Positions 8,839-17,880 of a DNA stretch of 64,000 nt are shown here, one piece after another (position 1 is the stretch's first letter; the number at the start of each line of letters is the position of its first letter). The DNA lies in NCBI GenBank assembly GCA_900549995.1, contig URQQ01000010.1, positions 1 through 64,000 on the forward strand, in the 5' to 3' direction. The stretch comes from an uncultured Lachnospiraceae bacterium. Lineage in GTDB: Bacteria; Bacillota; Clostridia; Lachnospirales; Lachnospiraceae. A program made the position numbers and the translations under genes. The notes beneath the pieces were generated by a model. That model saw only the letters and a program-made list of their open reading frames with translations. It had not been told where the DNA came from and ran no database searches.

Positions 8839-10271
8839 TGGCGAAACAATATGAGACTGTAATCGGGCTGGAAGTCCATGTAGAACTTGCCACGCAGACG
8901 AAGATATTCTGTGCCTGCAGCACGATGTTCGGCGGGGCGCCCAACACGCATACCTGTCCGGTCTGTACGGGGATGCCGGGAGCGCTGCCGGTACTGAACA
9001 AACAAGTGGTGGAATACGCGGTGGCAGTCGGGCTTGCCATGAACTGTGAAATTTCGAGAGTCTGCAAGTTTGACCGTAAAAATTATTTTTATCCTGATAA
9101 TCCGCAGAACTATCAGATTTCCCAGCTGTATCTGCCGGTCGCAAGGGATGGATTTATTGAAATAGAGACAGGCGGAACGAAGAAAAAGATCGGAATCCAT
9201 GAGATGCATATGGAAGAGGATGCAGGAAAGCTGATTCACGATGAATGGGATGACAGTTCACTTGTGGATTATAACCGTAGCGGGGTTCCGTTGATTGAAA
9301 TTGTATCGGAGCCGGATATGCGTTCGGCAGAAGAGGTGATTGCTTACCTGGAGAAGCTTCGGATTATGATTCAGTATCTTGGTGCATCTGATTGTAAGCT
9401 GCAGGAAGGATCTATGAGAGCGGATGTCAACCTTTCGGTGAGAGAGGCTGGGAGTAAGGAGTTGGGAATACGGACGGAGATGAAGAACCTGAACTCTTTT
9501 AAGGCAATCACCCGGGCGATCGAGGGGGAAAGGCAGCGTCAGATAGAACTGCTTACCGAAGGGAAGCCGGTGATTCAGGAGACGAGAAGGTGGGATGACA
9601 ATAAGGAGCAGTCCTACTCCATGAGATCGAAGGAAGATGCGCAGGATTACAGGTATTTTCCGGATCCGGATCTGGTGCCTGTAGTTCTCAGTGATGAGTG
9701 GATTGAGAAAATCAAATCCAGACAGCCGGAACTTCGTACGGAAAAACTTCAGCGGTATCGGGAAGAATATGATATTCCGGAGTATGATGCACTCATTTTG
9801 ACAGAATCGCGTAAGATGGCAGAAATATTTGAAGAGGCCACAGCTGTCTGCAAAAAGCCGAAGAAAGTCTCCAACTGGCTGATGGTTGAGACAATGAGGC
9901 TTCTGAAAGAGCATAATATGGAAGCGGAGGAGTTATCTTTCTCACCGGAGAATCTGGCAAAACTTGTGGAACTTACAGAAGAGGGAAGTATCAACAGTTC
10001 GGTTGCCAAGGAAGTATTTGAGCAGATTTTTGAAAAGAATGTTGACCCGAAAGTGTACGTAGAAGAAAAAGGATTAAAAACCGTCACGGATACCAAAGCG
10101 CTTGCAAAGATCGTTGGACGGATAGTGGCGGAAAACCCCCAGTCCGTTGCAGACTATAAGGGAGGGAAAAAGAAAGCAATCAGTTTCCTTGTAGGCCAGG
10201 TGATGAAGGAAATGAAGGGGAAGGCTGATCCGGGCGCGGTGAACCGCCTGTTGATGGAAGCAATGAAATAG
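8838..10271 (+). CDS. gatB: Asp/Glu-tRNA amidotransferase subunit B
   Basis: This 477-residue subunit binds the mischarged tRNA and performs kinase and transamidase chemistry. Visible blocks are the opening YETVIGLEVHVEL, the zinc-site cysteines in CACSTMFGG and CPVCTGMPG, and the nearby KFDRKNYFYPDNPQNYQIS. The C-terminal YqeY-like tail domain (from about residue 330) is complete. The start codon overlaps the gatA stop by one base. A strong terminator follows, so gatB ends the aspS-gatCAB operon. With aspS this gives the cell its Asn-tRNA-Asn route, and probably Gln-tRNA-Gln as well. Confidence 0.95.
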   Translation: MAKQYETVIGLEVHVELATQTKIFCACSTMFGGAPNTHTCPVCTGMPGALPVLNKQVVEYAVAVGLAMNCEISRVCKFDRKNYFYPDNPQNYQISQLYLPVARDGFIEIETGGTKKKIGIHEMHMEEDAGKLIHDEWDDSSLVDYNRSGVPLIEIVSEPDMRSAEEVIAYLEKLRIMIQYLGASDCKLQEGSMRADVNLSVREAGSKELGIRTEMKNLNSFKAITRAIEGERQRQIELLTEGKPVIQETRRWDDNKEQSYSMRSKEDAQDYRYFPDPDLVPVVLSDEWIEKIKSRQPELRTEKLQRYREEYDIPEYDALILTESRKMAEIFEEATAVCKKPKKVSNWLMVETMRLLKEHNMEAEELSFSPENLAKLVELTEEGSINSSVAKEVFEQIFEKNVDPKVYVEEKGLKTVTDTKALAKIVGRIVAENPQSVADYKGGKKKAISFLVGQVMKEMKGKADPGAVNRLLMEAMK

Positions 10272-10287
10272 AAGAAACAAAAAAATG

Positions 10288-10335
10288 AAACCCGTCTGCC
10301 CTGTCTGAATGACAGGTGAGATGGGTTTTATTTTT
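10288..10335. terminator. Terminator between gatB and the XRE gene
   Basis: AAACCCGTCT..CCTGTC pairs with GACAGG..AGATGGGTTT around a short loop. It is followed by TTATTTTT on the plus strand and preceded by an A-rich run, so it serves both convergent units. Confidence 0.8.
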
Positions 10336-10535
10336 CAGTCGAATATAAAAATGTCTTCAATTTTTGCATCTACTGCACGGGAGATATCGATTGCCAGTTT
10401 CAGGGAGGGGTTATACTGAGCCTTTTCAAGACGCATGATTGTTTCCCGGCGGACGCCAACCTCGTTCGCCAGCTGCTCCTGGGTCAGTCCTTTCATCAGG
10501 CGGTAATTTTTCAGTCTGCATTCAAATTTATCCAT
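10335..10535 (-). CDS. XRE-family helix-turn-helix regulator
   Basis: This 66-residue protein is essentially one Cro/CI-type helix-turn-helix domain (LTQEQLANEVGVRRETIMRLE, residues 18-38). Such minimal regulators commonly sit beside small membrane proteins in Firmicutes and control their own operon. It lies only 4 bp after the DUF3796 gene, whose last codons carry its ribosome site, so it is translated from the same mRNA. The clear 12-bp inverted repeat in the operon promoter (11227-11265) is its likely operator. Confidence 0.9.
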   Translation of the reverse strand: MDKFECRLKNYRLMKGLTQEQLANEVGVRRETIMRLEKAQYNPSLKLAIDISRAVDAKIEDIFIFD

Positions 10536-10539
10536 CAGA

Positions 10540-11205
10540 TTACACCTCGTTATCTAATTGATCATTGTGATCGTAACGATATAGAAGGTACTCGGTGAGA
10601 AACAGAACAAGAGCCAATGTCAGAGAAACTCCTATCATAAGAAAAATCAGTGTATACTCAAGATTCCCCATGAAAGCACCCTGCCCAAGGACAATGATTA
10701 ACAGGAATATGACAGACAGGCCGATTTTATAGGAAGTAAGCTGAGCTTTCATTGCATTTTCTTTAAAACGTTCATCCATAAATGTATTCGACATCTTGCC
10801 TTCATAAAAGAAGCCAAAAAAGCCAAAAAATAAGAAAAAAACAAAGGGTGAAACTATTTTATTAAAATGATAGGTCCAGAATCCGGAAAATCCAAGAAAA
10901 CCCATGAAACCTAAGCAGCCCAGTTTTGGATTGAGTTTCCGGGTCACTTTTGACTGTGTTTTTGATCCTCCGTTTTTTATGAGAGTCTTTATAAATATAA
11001 TCAGGAGACAGAATACATATAAAAAGGTGAGGAAGAGTGAGAGAATCATTGGCAGATCTCTGGGGTGAAAGACATAAACAGAATAATCCATAGGGGCGAC
11101 CAGTCTTGAGCTGTTGAATGTTATTGAATACCATGAAGAGATGACGTTCAACAGCAGACAGAAAAATCCAAGACCGATGATAACGCGCTTTTTCGTTTTT
11201 TTCAT
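10540..11205 (-). CDS. DUF3796-type membrane protein
   Basis: This 221-residue integral membrane protein has about six hydrophobic segments. The central block LNPKLGCLGFMGFLGFSG followed by FFLFFGFFGFFYEG is the signature I associate with DUF3796 proteins, whose function is unknown. The family is regularly encoded next to a tiny XRE regulator, as here. The N-terminus has one transmembrane segment (residues 8-27), and the C-terminal pair of helices ends in a charged tail. AGGAGGATACAATAAT precedes the ATG. The promoter carries a strong dyad operator, so the pair looks like a small autoregulated unit. Confidence 0.75.
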   Translation of the reverse strand: MKKTKKRVIIGLGFFCLLLNVISSWYSITFNSSRLVAPMDYSVYVFHPRDLPMILSLFLTFLYVFCLLIIFIKTLIKNGGSKTQSKVTRKLNPKLGCLGFMGFLGFSGFWTYHFNKIVSPFVFFLFFGFFGFFYEGKMSNTFMDERFKENAMKAQLTSYKIGLSVIFLLIIVLGQGAFMGNLEYTLIFLMIGVSLTLALVLFLTEYLLYRYDHNDQLDNEV

Positions 11206-11226
11206 TATTATTGTATCCTCCTGATG

Positions 11227-11282
11227 TGTGATATATTTATCACTTTATAAGACAAATATATCACATTGAAAAAGAATGTCAA
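11227..11282 (-). promoter_or_regulatory. Promoter with 12-bp inverted-repeat operator
   Basis: TGTGATATATTT (11227-11238) and its exact reverse complement AAATATATCACA (11254-11265) are separated by 15 bp. On the minus strand a TTGACA (plus 11277-11282) and a TATATT (plus 11255-11260) are 16 bp apart, so one operator arm covers the -10 box and the other lies just downstream. A repressor bound here would block the XRE/DUF3796 operon; the XRE protein is the natural candidate. Confidence 0.75.
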
Positions 11283-11398
11283 GCATGATAATAGAATTTT
11301 TATATTATTTACTCTTTTGAAAAGAAAGGATCAATGCTATGATTATAGAAAGCAGAAGATGAAGCAGCAACTATGGTAGAAGAATGCGGAGGTTTTTC

Positions 11399-12103
11399 AT
11401 GGGTGCGTTTATTGAATTGGGCGATGTGCGCAAAGTATATCACATGGGAGAGGTCGAGATTGCGGCCGCAGATGGAATCAGTTTTCAGATACATAAAGGG
11501 GAATTCGCGGTGGTCGTGGGGCCAAGCGGAGCCGGAAAAACTACAGTTCTCAATATCCTGGGGGGAATGGATACACTGACGAGCGGTACAGTCACTGTGG
11601 ATGGCAGGGATATTGGGAAGTACAGCAGTAAACAGCTTACTGCATACAGAAGAGATGATATCGGATTTGTATTTCAGTTTTATAACCTGATACCGAATCT
11701 GACAGCGCTGGAGAATGTAGAGCTTGCACTTCAGATCTGTAAAGATCCTCTGGACGCAGCCACTGTATTAAATGATGTCGGGCTTGAAAACCGGCTTGAT
11801 AATTTCCCGGCGCAGCTGTCGGGAGGCGAACAGCAGAGGGTATCAATTGCAAGAGCGCTTGCCAAGAATCCGAAACTTCTATTGTGTGACGAACCGACGG
11901 GGGCACTGGATTATAATACAGGTAAATCTATACTTAAGCTTCTTCAGGACACATGCAGGAAAAGGGGAATGACCGTTGTTCTGATTACTCATAACCTGGC
12001 AATTGCACCGATGGCAGACCGTGTGATAAAGATCAAGAATGGAAAGGTGTCTAAGATTATAGAGAATCAAAATCCGGTTTCGGTAGAAACAATTGAATGG
12101 TAG
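11399..12103 (+). CDS. ABC transporter ATP-binding protein (MacB/LolD type)
   Basis: This 234-residue ATPase has Walker A GPSGAGKTT, the Q-loop segment FVFQFYNLIPNLTALEN, signature LSGGEQQR, Walker B LLLCDEPTGALD and switch His in ITHN. The FQFYNLIP stretch and the FtsX-like partner place it in the MacB/LolD/SalX group. These units use ATP hydrolysis for mechanotransmission or peptide/lipid extrusion, not classical import. GGAGG lies 8 nt before the ATG at 11399; the ATG at 11384 overlaps that site. Its last codons overlap the start region of the permease gene, so the two are coupled. Confidence 0.93.
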   Translation: MGAFIELGDVRKVYHMGEVEIAAADGISFQIHKGEFAVVVGPSGAGKTTVLNILGGMDTLTSGTVTVDGRDIGKYSSKQLTAYRRDDIGFVFQFYNLIPNLTALENVELALQICKDPLDAATVLNDVGLENRLDNFPAQLSGGEQQRVSIARALAKNPKLLLCDEPTGALDYNTGKSILKLLQDTCRKRGMTVVLITHNLAIAPMADRVIKIKNGKVSKIIENQNPVSVETIEW

Positions 12104-12111
12104 GCGATTGT

Positions 12112-15100
12112 ATGAAAAAGAGAGCTATTAGAAAAGATTTTTATATGGAAATCATTAAGAGTCTTGGGCGTTTTCTTTCTATATTCTTTATTGTGGCGCT
12201 GGGAGTTGCGTTTTTTTCCGGGATCCGTGCGGCGGAACCTGATATGAGATATTCGGCTGACGCGTATTTTGACAGATTGAAACTTGCAGATCTTACGGTG
12301 GTAAGCACGATGGGACTTACCGAAGAAGATCTGGATGAGATCGCAAAGGTCGACGGAGTAAAGAAAGTCGAAGGGGGATACAGCACCGATGTGCTGTGCA
12401 AGATCAATGACAATCAGAAAGTTCTTCATCTGATGTCTGCGCTGCCCACGATGAATGAAACGGAAGTCAGTGACGGAAGGATGCCTGAGAAAGCCGGAGA
12501 ATGTCTGGTGGACAAGGATTTTCTGGAATCTTCCGGTTATAAAATCGGGGATAAGATTCAGGTGACGGCAGATGGAGATCATGACATCAGAGATACACTT
12601 ACCGGGGATACGCTTACCATTGTAGGCGCCGGATCCAGTCCGTGTTATATCGCGTTTGGCAGGGGCAGCAGTACGATCGGGACAGGTGATGTCAGCGGAT
12701 TTCTCGTGACTGTGCCGGAGACTTTTTCCCTGGATGTATTTACAGAGGCGAATATTCTTGTGGATGGCGCAATGGCAGAGACAGCATTTACTCCTTCTTA
12801 TGATAAACTGATAGAGAAAGTACAGACACGGGTGGAAGATATTGCGGATGGCAGATGCAAAGCACGCAGACAGGGGCTTGTAGATGACGCAACAGAGAAA
12901 TTAGAGGATGCCAAAAAAGAACTTGCAGATGCGAAAGAAGAAGCTGAGAGCAAACTTTCGGAGGCAAGAACCGAGATTGAGGATGGGGAACGGAAACTTG
13001 CAGATGCAAAAGCGGAAGTGGCTGACGGATTAGCACAGCTTACAGACGGTAAAAATCAGATTGCCGAGAAAGAACAGGAATTAAACGATGCGGTGGCACA
13101 ATATGAAGATGGAGTGGCACAGCTGAATCAGGGAAAAGATGAGTATAATGCAGGGCTTGCGGCATACAATGCGAACCAGGCAGAGGCAGTCGACCAGCTG
13201 GAGAAGGCGAACGAAGATATTCAGAAGTCGAGAGCAGCGCTGGATGAGCAATGGGGAAAATATCAGTCTGGAGTGGATCTGATTCAATCAGGGATACAAC
13301 TGTATCAGAATGGTATTGACCAGGTACAGCCTAAGATTACTGAGATAGAAAACGGAATTGCCCAGATTGATGAGATGCTTCAAACTCCGGGACTGCCGGA
13401 GGAGGCCAAAGGCGAGGCAGAGGCTCAGAAGCAGGGTCTTGTGCAGGCTTTGGAAGAATTAAACAAACAGATGACAGACCTTCAGCAGCAGAAAGCCGGA
13501 CTGGAAGCACAGCTCCCACAGGCGGAATCCGGCCGTGAGCAGCTTGACGCAGCCGAAGCCCAGTATGAAGCTGGCGTTCAAGAGTATAACGCCCAGTATG
13601 ATGCGGTGTACGCTGCATTGGATGAAGCGAGAACACAGCTCTATGCAGCGTCTGACCAGCTGGATGCCAGTGAGGCACAGCTTGCAGATGCCTGGAACCA
13701 GATCAGTGATGGACAGAACCAGTTACAGGAGGCTAAGAATGAAATCAGCGCCAATGAGGCCAAACTTTCCGACGCCCAAAAGCAGATAGCGGAAAGTGAA
13801 CAGGAGTTGGCTGACGGCCGTGCGGAATATGAATCTAAAAAGGCTGAGGCTGACGAGGAAATCGCGAAGAATGAGAAAAAGATTGCGGATGCCGAGGAAG
13901 AGATCAAAGATATTAAGAATCCGAAATGGTATGTGCAGGATCGGAGTGCACTTCCGGAGTACAGCGGGTACGGAGATAATTCAGACCGTATGCGGGCCAT
14001 CGGAAAAGTATTCCCGGTATTGTTTTTCCTGGTGGCGGCACTTATAAGCCTGACTTCTATGACCCGGATGGTGGAAGAACAGAGAACCCAGATTGGGACG
14101 CTGAAGGCGCTTGGATATTCCAAATTATCCATTGCATCAAAATATATCAACTATGCCCTGACGGCCAGTGTGGGCGGAAGTATTGTCGGGATTTTAATCG
14201 GGGAGAAAATTCTGCCATACATCATTGTGTATTCCTATAAAATCATGTATATGAATATGCCGGAAATTGTGATTCCTTATAACATACAGTATGCGGTGAT
14301 GGCAACAGCTGCGGCGGTTGCATGTACACTTGCTGCCACGGTGTTCTCGTGCTACAAAGAACTCTCTGCTGTTCCGGCGGAGCTGATGAGACCGCCGGCA
14401 CCGAAACAGGGGAAAAGGGTGCTGATGGAAAGAATAACTTTTATATGGAAACATTTAAGTTTCATATGGAAGTCTACAATCCGCAATCTGGTACGTTATA
14501 AAAAACGTTTCTTTATGACTGTATTTGGAATCGGCGGCTGTATGGCACTGATGATTGTCGGATTCGGCCTGAAAGATTCCATCTTTGAAATTGCAGGGCT
14601 TCAGTATGGTGATATTCAGAAAAATGACGGGACAGCATACCTGAAGGAAGATTTGACGGACAAAGATTATGAGGAGATTGAGAAATACCTTGATTCGGAC
14701 TCTAAAATTGAGAGCTACACAGAAAGTCTGACGAAGAAAATTGATGTCAGCCATGGAAAAAATACCGAAGAATTATATCTGTTTGTCCCGAAAGACCGTA
14801 AAGAAATCGAAAGCTATATTTCATTTAGAGACCGGATCACGCAAAAGGGGCAGAAGCTGACAGACAAAGGCGTGATACTCACCGAGAAGATAGCAAAATC
14901 TCTGGACGTAAAACGCGGGGATGAACTGTCAATACGGGTGCATGGAGAGAATAAAAAGGTGAGGATCGCTGATATCACCGAGAATTATATGGGGCACTAT
15001 CTCTATATGACTCCGGCACTTTATGAGGAAGTTTATGAAAAGCAGCCGGAATATAACAGTGTATTGTTTAAAATACATAATTATACTGATAAGAGGCTCC

Positions 15101-15597
15101 TGAAAGCAGGAGAGGGGATGCTGTCGCAGTCCGGGGTTCTGAATGTATCATATACGAATACGATGGAAGACCGTCTGAACGAGATGCTGAAGGCTCTGAA
15201 TCTTGTCATTATAGTGTTGATTGCGTCTGCCGGTATGCTGGCTTTTGTAGTTCTCTATAATCTGAACAACATCAATATTACAGAGCGAAAGCGTGAGCTT
15301 GCCACGATCAAGGTACTTGGATTTTATGACATGGAGGTGGCGGAATATGTATACCGTGAGAATATTCTGCTCACAATCATCGGAGCGCTCGCCGGGATTG
15401 TGCTGGGAATTATTCTGCACCGGTTTGTGATTGTGACGGTCGAGATAGAAGAGGTAATGTTTGGACGAAATATCAATTTTATCAGTTTCATTTACAGTTC
15501 TCTTCTGACCATTGTATTTTCGGCATTTGTAAACTGGGTAATGTACTTTAAGCTTAAGAAGATTGATATGGTAGAATCACTGAAGAGTGTAGAATAG
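12112..15597 (+). CDS. Large FtsX-like permease with extracellular coiled coil
   Basis: This 1161-residue membrane protein pairs with the preceding ATPase. The first transmembrane helix is at about residues 18-40, followed by an extracytoplasmic domain. A very long Glu/Lys/Ala/Gln-rich coiled-coil region covers about 265-605, with repeated LADA, QLxDG and EL heptads. Three transmembrane helices then form the first FtsX domain (about 625-760). A second extracytoplasmic domain follows, and a second FtsX domain ends the protein (about 1030-1160). This duplicated FtsX layout is known from Firmicute export and cell-envelope sensing systems. The coiled coil may reach far into the wall. I chose the ATG at 12112 over 12097 because GGTAGG is then properly spaced. 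The substrate is not predictable. Confidence 0.88.
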   Translation: MKKRAIRKDFYMEIIKSLGRFLSIFFIVALGVAFFSGIRAAEPDMRYSADAYFDRLKLADLTVVSTMGLTEEDLDEIAKVDGVKKVEGGYSTDVLCKINDNQKVLHLMSALPTMNETEVSDGRMPEKAGECLVDKDFLESSGYKIGDKIQVTADGDHDIRDTLTGDTLTIVGAGSSPCYIAFGRGSSTIGTGDVSGFLVTVPETFSLDVFTEANILVDGAMAETAFTPSYDKLIEKVQTRVEDIADGRCKARRQGLVDDATEKLEDAKKELADAKEEAESKLSEARTEIEDGERKLADAKAEVADGLAQLTDGKNQIAEKEQELNDAVAQYEDGVAQLNQGKDEYNAGLAAYNANQAEAVDQLEKANEDIQKSRAALDEQWGKYQSGVDLIQSGIQLYQNGIDQVQPKITEIENGIAQIDEMLQTPGLPEEAKGEAEAQKQGLVQALEELNKQMTDLQQQKAGLEAQLPQAESGREQLDAAEAQYEAGVQEYNAQYDAVYAALDEARTQLYAASDQLDASEAQLADAWNQISDGQNQLQEAKNEISANEAKLSDAQKQIAESEQELADGRAEYESKKAEADEEIAKNEKKIADAEEEIKDIKNPKWYVQDRSALPEYSGYGDNSDRMRAIGKVFPVLFFLVAALISLTSMTRMVEEQRTQIGTLKALGYSKLSIASKYINYALTASVGGSIVGILIGEKILPYIIVYSYKIMYMNMPEIVIPYNIQYAVMATAAAVACTLAATVFSCYKELSAVPAELMRPPAPKQGKRVLMERITFIWKHLSFIWKSTIRNLVRYKKRFFMTVFGIGGCMALMIVGFGLKDSIFEIAGLQYGDIQKNDGTAYLKEDLTDKDYEEIEKYLDSDSKIESYTESLTKKIDVSHGKNTEELYLFVPKDRKEIESYISFRDRITQKGQKLTDKGVILTEKIAKSLDVKRGDELSIRVHGENKKVRIADITENYMGHYLYMTPALYEEVYEKQPEYNSVLFKIHNYTDKRLLKAGEGMLSQSGVLNVSYTNTMEDRLNEMLKALNLVIIVLIASAGMLAFVVLYNLNNINITERKRELATIKVLGFYDMEVAEYVYRENILLTIIGALAGIVLGIILHRFVIVTVEIEEVMFGRNINFISFIYSSLLTIVFSAFVNWVMYFKLKKIDMVESLKSVE

Positions 15598-15635
15598 CCG
15601 GCAAATCTAAACAAAGTATAAAATTTATTAAATTA

Positions 15636-15662
15636 TTAGCACTCTTATCAAAAGAGTGCTAA
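15636..15662. promoter_or_regulatory. CIRCE element (HrcA operator)
   Basis: TTAGCACTC, nine bases, then GAGTGCTAA: a perfect 9-9-9 CIRCE, the operator bound by the heat-shock repressor HrcA. It lies just upstream of the htpG promoter, centred about 25 bp before the -35 box, instead of overlapping the start of transcription. Confidence 0.95.
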
Positions 15663-15669
15663 TTTTCTA

Positions 15670-15698
15670 TTGACAATTAAATTTGCAGGTACTAATAT
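15670..15698 (+). promoter_or_regulatory. htpG promoter
   Basis: TTGACA (15670-15675) and TAATAT (15693-15698) are separated by 17 bp, a near-consensus sigma-A promoter. The imperfect dyad CTAATA-TATG-TATTAG (15692-15707) overlaps its -10 box. The transcript would start near 15705, about 70 nt before the htpG ATG. Confidence 0.8.
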
Positions 15699-15777
15699 AT
15701 GTATTAGCAGTCAGGAAAGACAGCCTGACAGTAACACTGTAAAGTGATCATATTACGCATAGAAGGAGTTGTTAAAG

Positions 15778-17835
15778 ATGGGAGCAAAACACGGTAGTCT
15801 TTCAATTAACAGTGAGAATATTTTTCCGATTATTAAGAAATGGATGTATTCTGACCATGATATTTTTGTAAGAGAATTAATTTCCAATGGCTGTGATGCA
15901 ATTACAAAATTAAAAAAACTGGACATGATGGGAGAATATTCAGTACCGGATGATTATAAGGCCAATATCCAGGTGATTGTAAATCCAGAGGAAAAGACAT
16001 TAAAGTTTATCGATAATGGTATAGGTATGACTGCGGATGAGGTAGAGGAATATATTACGCAGATCGCATTTTCAGGGGCGACAGAATTCCTGAATAAGTA
16101 TAAAGATAAGACAACAGATGATGAGATGATTGGTCATTTCGGACTGGGATTCTATTCTGCGTTCATGGTAGCGGACGAAGTACAGATTGATACACTTTCC
16201 TATCGTGAAGGGGCGTCACCGGTTCACTGGTCATGTGACGGCGGCACAGAATATGATATGGAAGAAGGAGTCAAAGATACCGTAGGTACAGAGATCACAT
16301 TATTCCTGAACGAGGACTGTCTGGAATTTGCCAATGAATACAGAGTACGTGAGGTGCTTGGCAAATACTGTTCTTTTATGCCGGTTGAGATTTATGTGTC
16401 TAATCCAAATGCAGAGCAGGAATATGAGACAATCCCGGAAGAAGATCTCCGGGAAGAAGATGTAGTTGTTGAGCATATCCATGAGGAAGCAAAGACAGAA
16501 GAACGTGAGAATGAGGATGGAGAGAAAGAGACAGTAGAGATTTCTCCAGCCTGCGATAAGGTAAAGATCAATAAACGTCCTGTTCCGGTCAATGATATAC
16601 ATCCGCTCTGGGCGAAGAATCCAAGTGAATGTACGGATGATGAGTACATTGCGTTTTACAGAAAAGTATTTAACGATTATAAAGAGCCGCTGTTTTGGAT
16701 TCATTTGAATATGGATTATCCATTCAATATGAAAGGGATACTTTATTTCCCGAAGATTAATACAGAGTATGATTCAATTGAAGGAACAATCAAGCTGTAT
16801 AACAACCAGGTATTCATCGCAGACAATATCAAAGAAGTAATTCCGGAATTCCTTATGATATTAAAAGGAGTGATCGACTGTCCTGATCTGCCTCTGAATG
16901 TATCCAGAAGTGCATTGCAGAACGATGGATTTGTCAAGAAGATCTCAGATTATATCTCGAAGAAAGTTGCGGATAAACTGAGCGGCATGTGCAAGACGGA
17001 GAAAGAATCTTATGAGAAATACTGGGATTCCATCAGTCCATTCATCAAGTTCGGCTGTCTGAAAGATACAAAGTTCTGTGATAAGATGAGTGACTATATT
17101 CTTTTCAAGAACATCGAAGACAAATATCTGACACTGAAAGAATGCATCGAAAAGAACGGCGGAACCGTTGTGACTCCGAAGGAGGAAGATGCGAAAGATA
17201 AGGAAGACGGAAATGACGTTGAGGAAATAAAAACAACGATCTATTACGTGACGAACGAACAGCAGCAGAGCCAGTATATCAAGATGTTCAAAGAGGAGGG
17301 ACTGGATGCAGTATGGCTTACCCACAATATTGATTCTGCATTTATTACACAGCTTGAGCAGAGAAATCCTACAGTGCGGTTCCAGAGAATTGATGCAGAG
17401 GTGACAGAGCATTTCAAAGAGGAAGTGGCTGAGGAAGAGAAAGAAGAAGCAAAGAAACTGGCAGATGATGTGACAGAAGTATTCCGCAAAGCTTTAAATA
17501 ATGAGCAGCTGGATGTAAAAGTGGAGAAACTGAAAAATGACAATGTTGCATCTGTCATTACATTGTCTGAACAGACACGCCGTATGCAGGAAATGATGAA
17601 AATGTACGGAATGGACAGCGGAATGTACGGTGCAGGTAATGATGCGACGCTGACGCTGAATGCAAATCATCCGCTTGTAAAATATGTTGTGGAGAATAAA
17701 GACGGAGAGAACGTAACCATGATCTGTGAACAGCTGTATGACCTTGCAATGCTTGCAAATCAGCCGCTTTCACCTGAACAGATGACGAAATTCGTAGAGA
17801 GAAGCAATCAGATTCTGCTGATGCTTGCAAAATAG
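15778..17835 (+). CDS. htpG: Molecular chaperone HtpG (Hsp90)
   Basis: This 685-residue bacterial Hsp90 is an ATP-dependent cytosolic chaperone dimer. The GHKL ATPase domain shows ELISNGCDAI, DNGIGM and GHFGLGFYSAFMVAD. The middle domain with its catalytic Arg loop (NVSRSALQND) and the C-terminal dimer domain follow. It is about 50-60 residues longer than E. coli HtpG. A charged insertion near residues 220-265 (rich in Glu/Lys) resembles the acidic linker zone of clostridial homologues. AGAAGGAG precedes the ATG at 15778. The perfect CIRCE upstream implies HrcA control, joining htpG to the GroE/DnaK-type regulon. Confidence 0.95.
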   Translation: MGAKHGSLSINSENIFPIIKKWMYSDHDIFVRELISNGCDAITKLKKLDMMGEYSVPDDYKANIQVIVNPEEKTLKFIDNGIGMTADEVEEYITQIAFSGATEFLNKYKDKTTDDEMIGHFGLGFYSAFMVADEVQIDTLSYREGASPVHWSCDGGTEYDMEEGVKDTVGTEITLFLNEDCLEFANEYRVREVLGKYCSFMPVEIYVSNPNAEQEYETIPEEDLREEDVVVEHIHEEAKTEERENEDGEKETVEISPACDKVKINKRPVPVNDIHPLWAKNPSECTDDEYIAFYRKVFNDYKEPLFWIHLNMDYPFNMKGILYFPKINTEYDSIEGTIKLYNNQVFIADNIKEVIPEFLMILKGVIDCPDLPLNVSRSALQNDGFVKKISDYISKKVADKLSGMCKTEKESYEKYWDSISPFIKFGCLKDTKFCDKMSDYILFKNIEDKYLTLKECIEKNGGTVVTPKEEDAKDKEDGNDVEEIKTTIYYVTNEQQQSQYIKMFKEEGLDAVWLTHNIDSAFITQLEQRNPTVRFQRIDAEVTEHFKEEVAEEEKEEAKKLADDVTEVFRKALNNEQLDVKVEKLKNDNVASVITLSEQTRRMQEMMKMYGMDSGMYGAGNDATLTLNANHPLVKYVVENKDGENVTMICEQLYDLAMLANQPLSPEQMTKFVERSNQILLMLAK

Positions 17836-17840
17836 AAATG

Positions 17841-17880
17841 AAAAAGATACCCTTCCAGACAGCGGAAGGGTATCTTTTTA
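17841..17880. terminator. Bidirectional terminator after htpG
   Basis: AAAAAGATACCCTTCC pairs with GGAAGGGTATCTTTTT around a 7-nt loop. It ends htpG and the convergent minus-strand unit, whose stop codon lies in its edge. Confidence 0.9.

Noticed and set aside
8461..9239. Long minus-strand open frames (up to 227 codons) opposite gatA/gatB
   Set aside because: They lie wholly opposite well-conserved genes, lack ribosome sites and have Cys/Arg/His-rich shadow composition.
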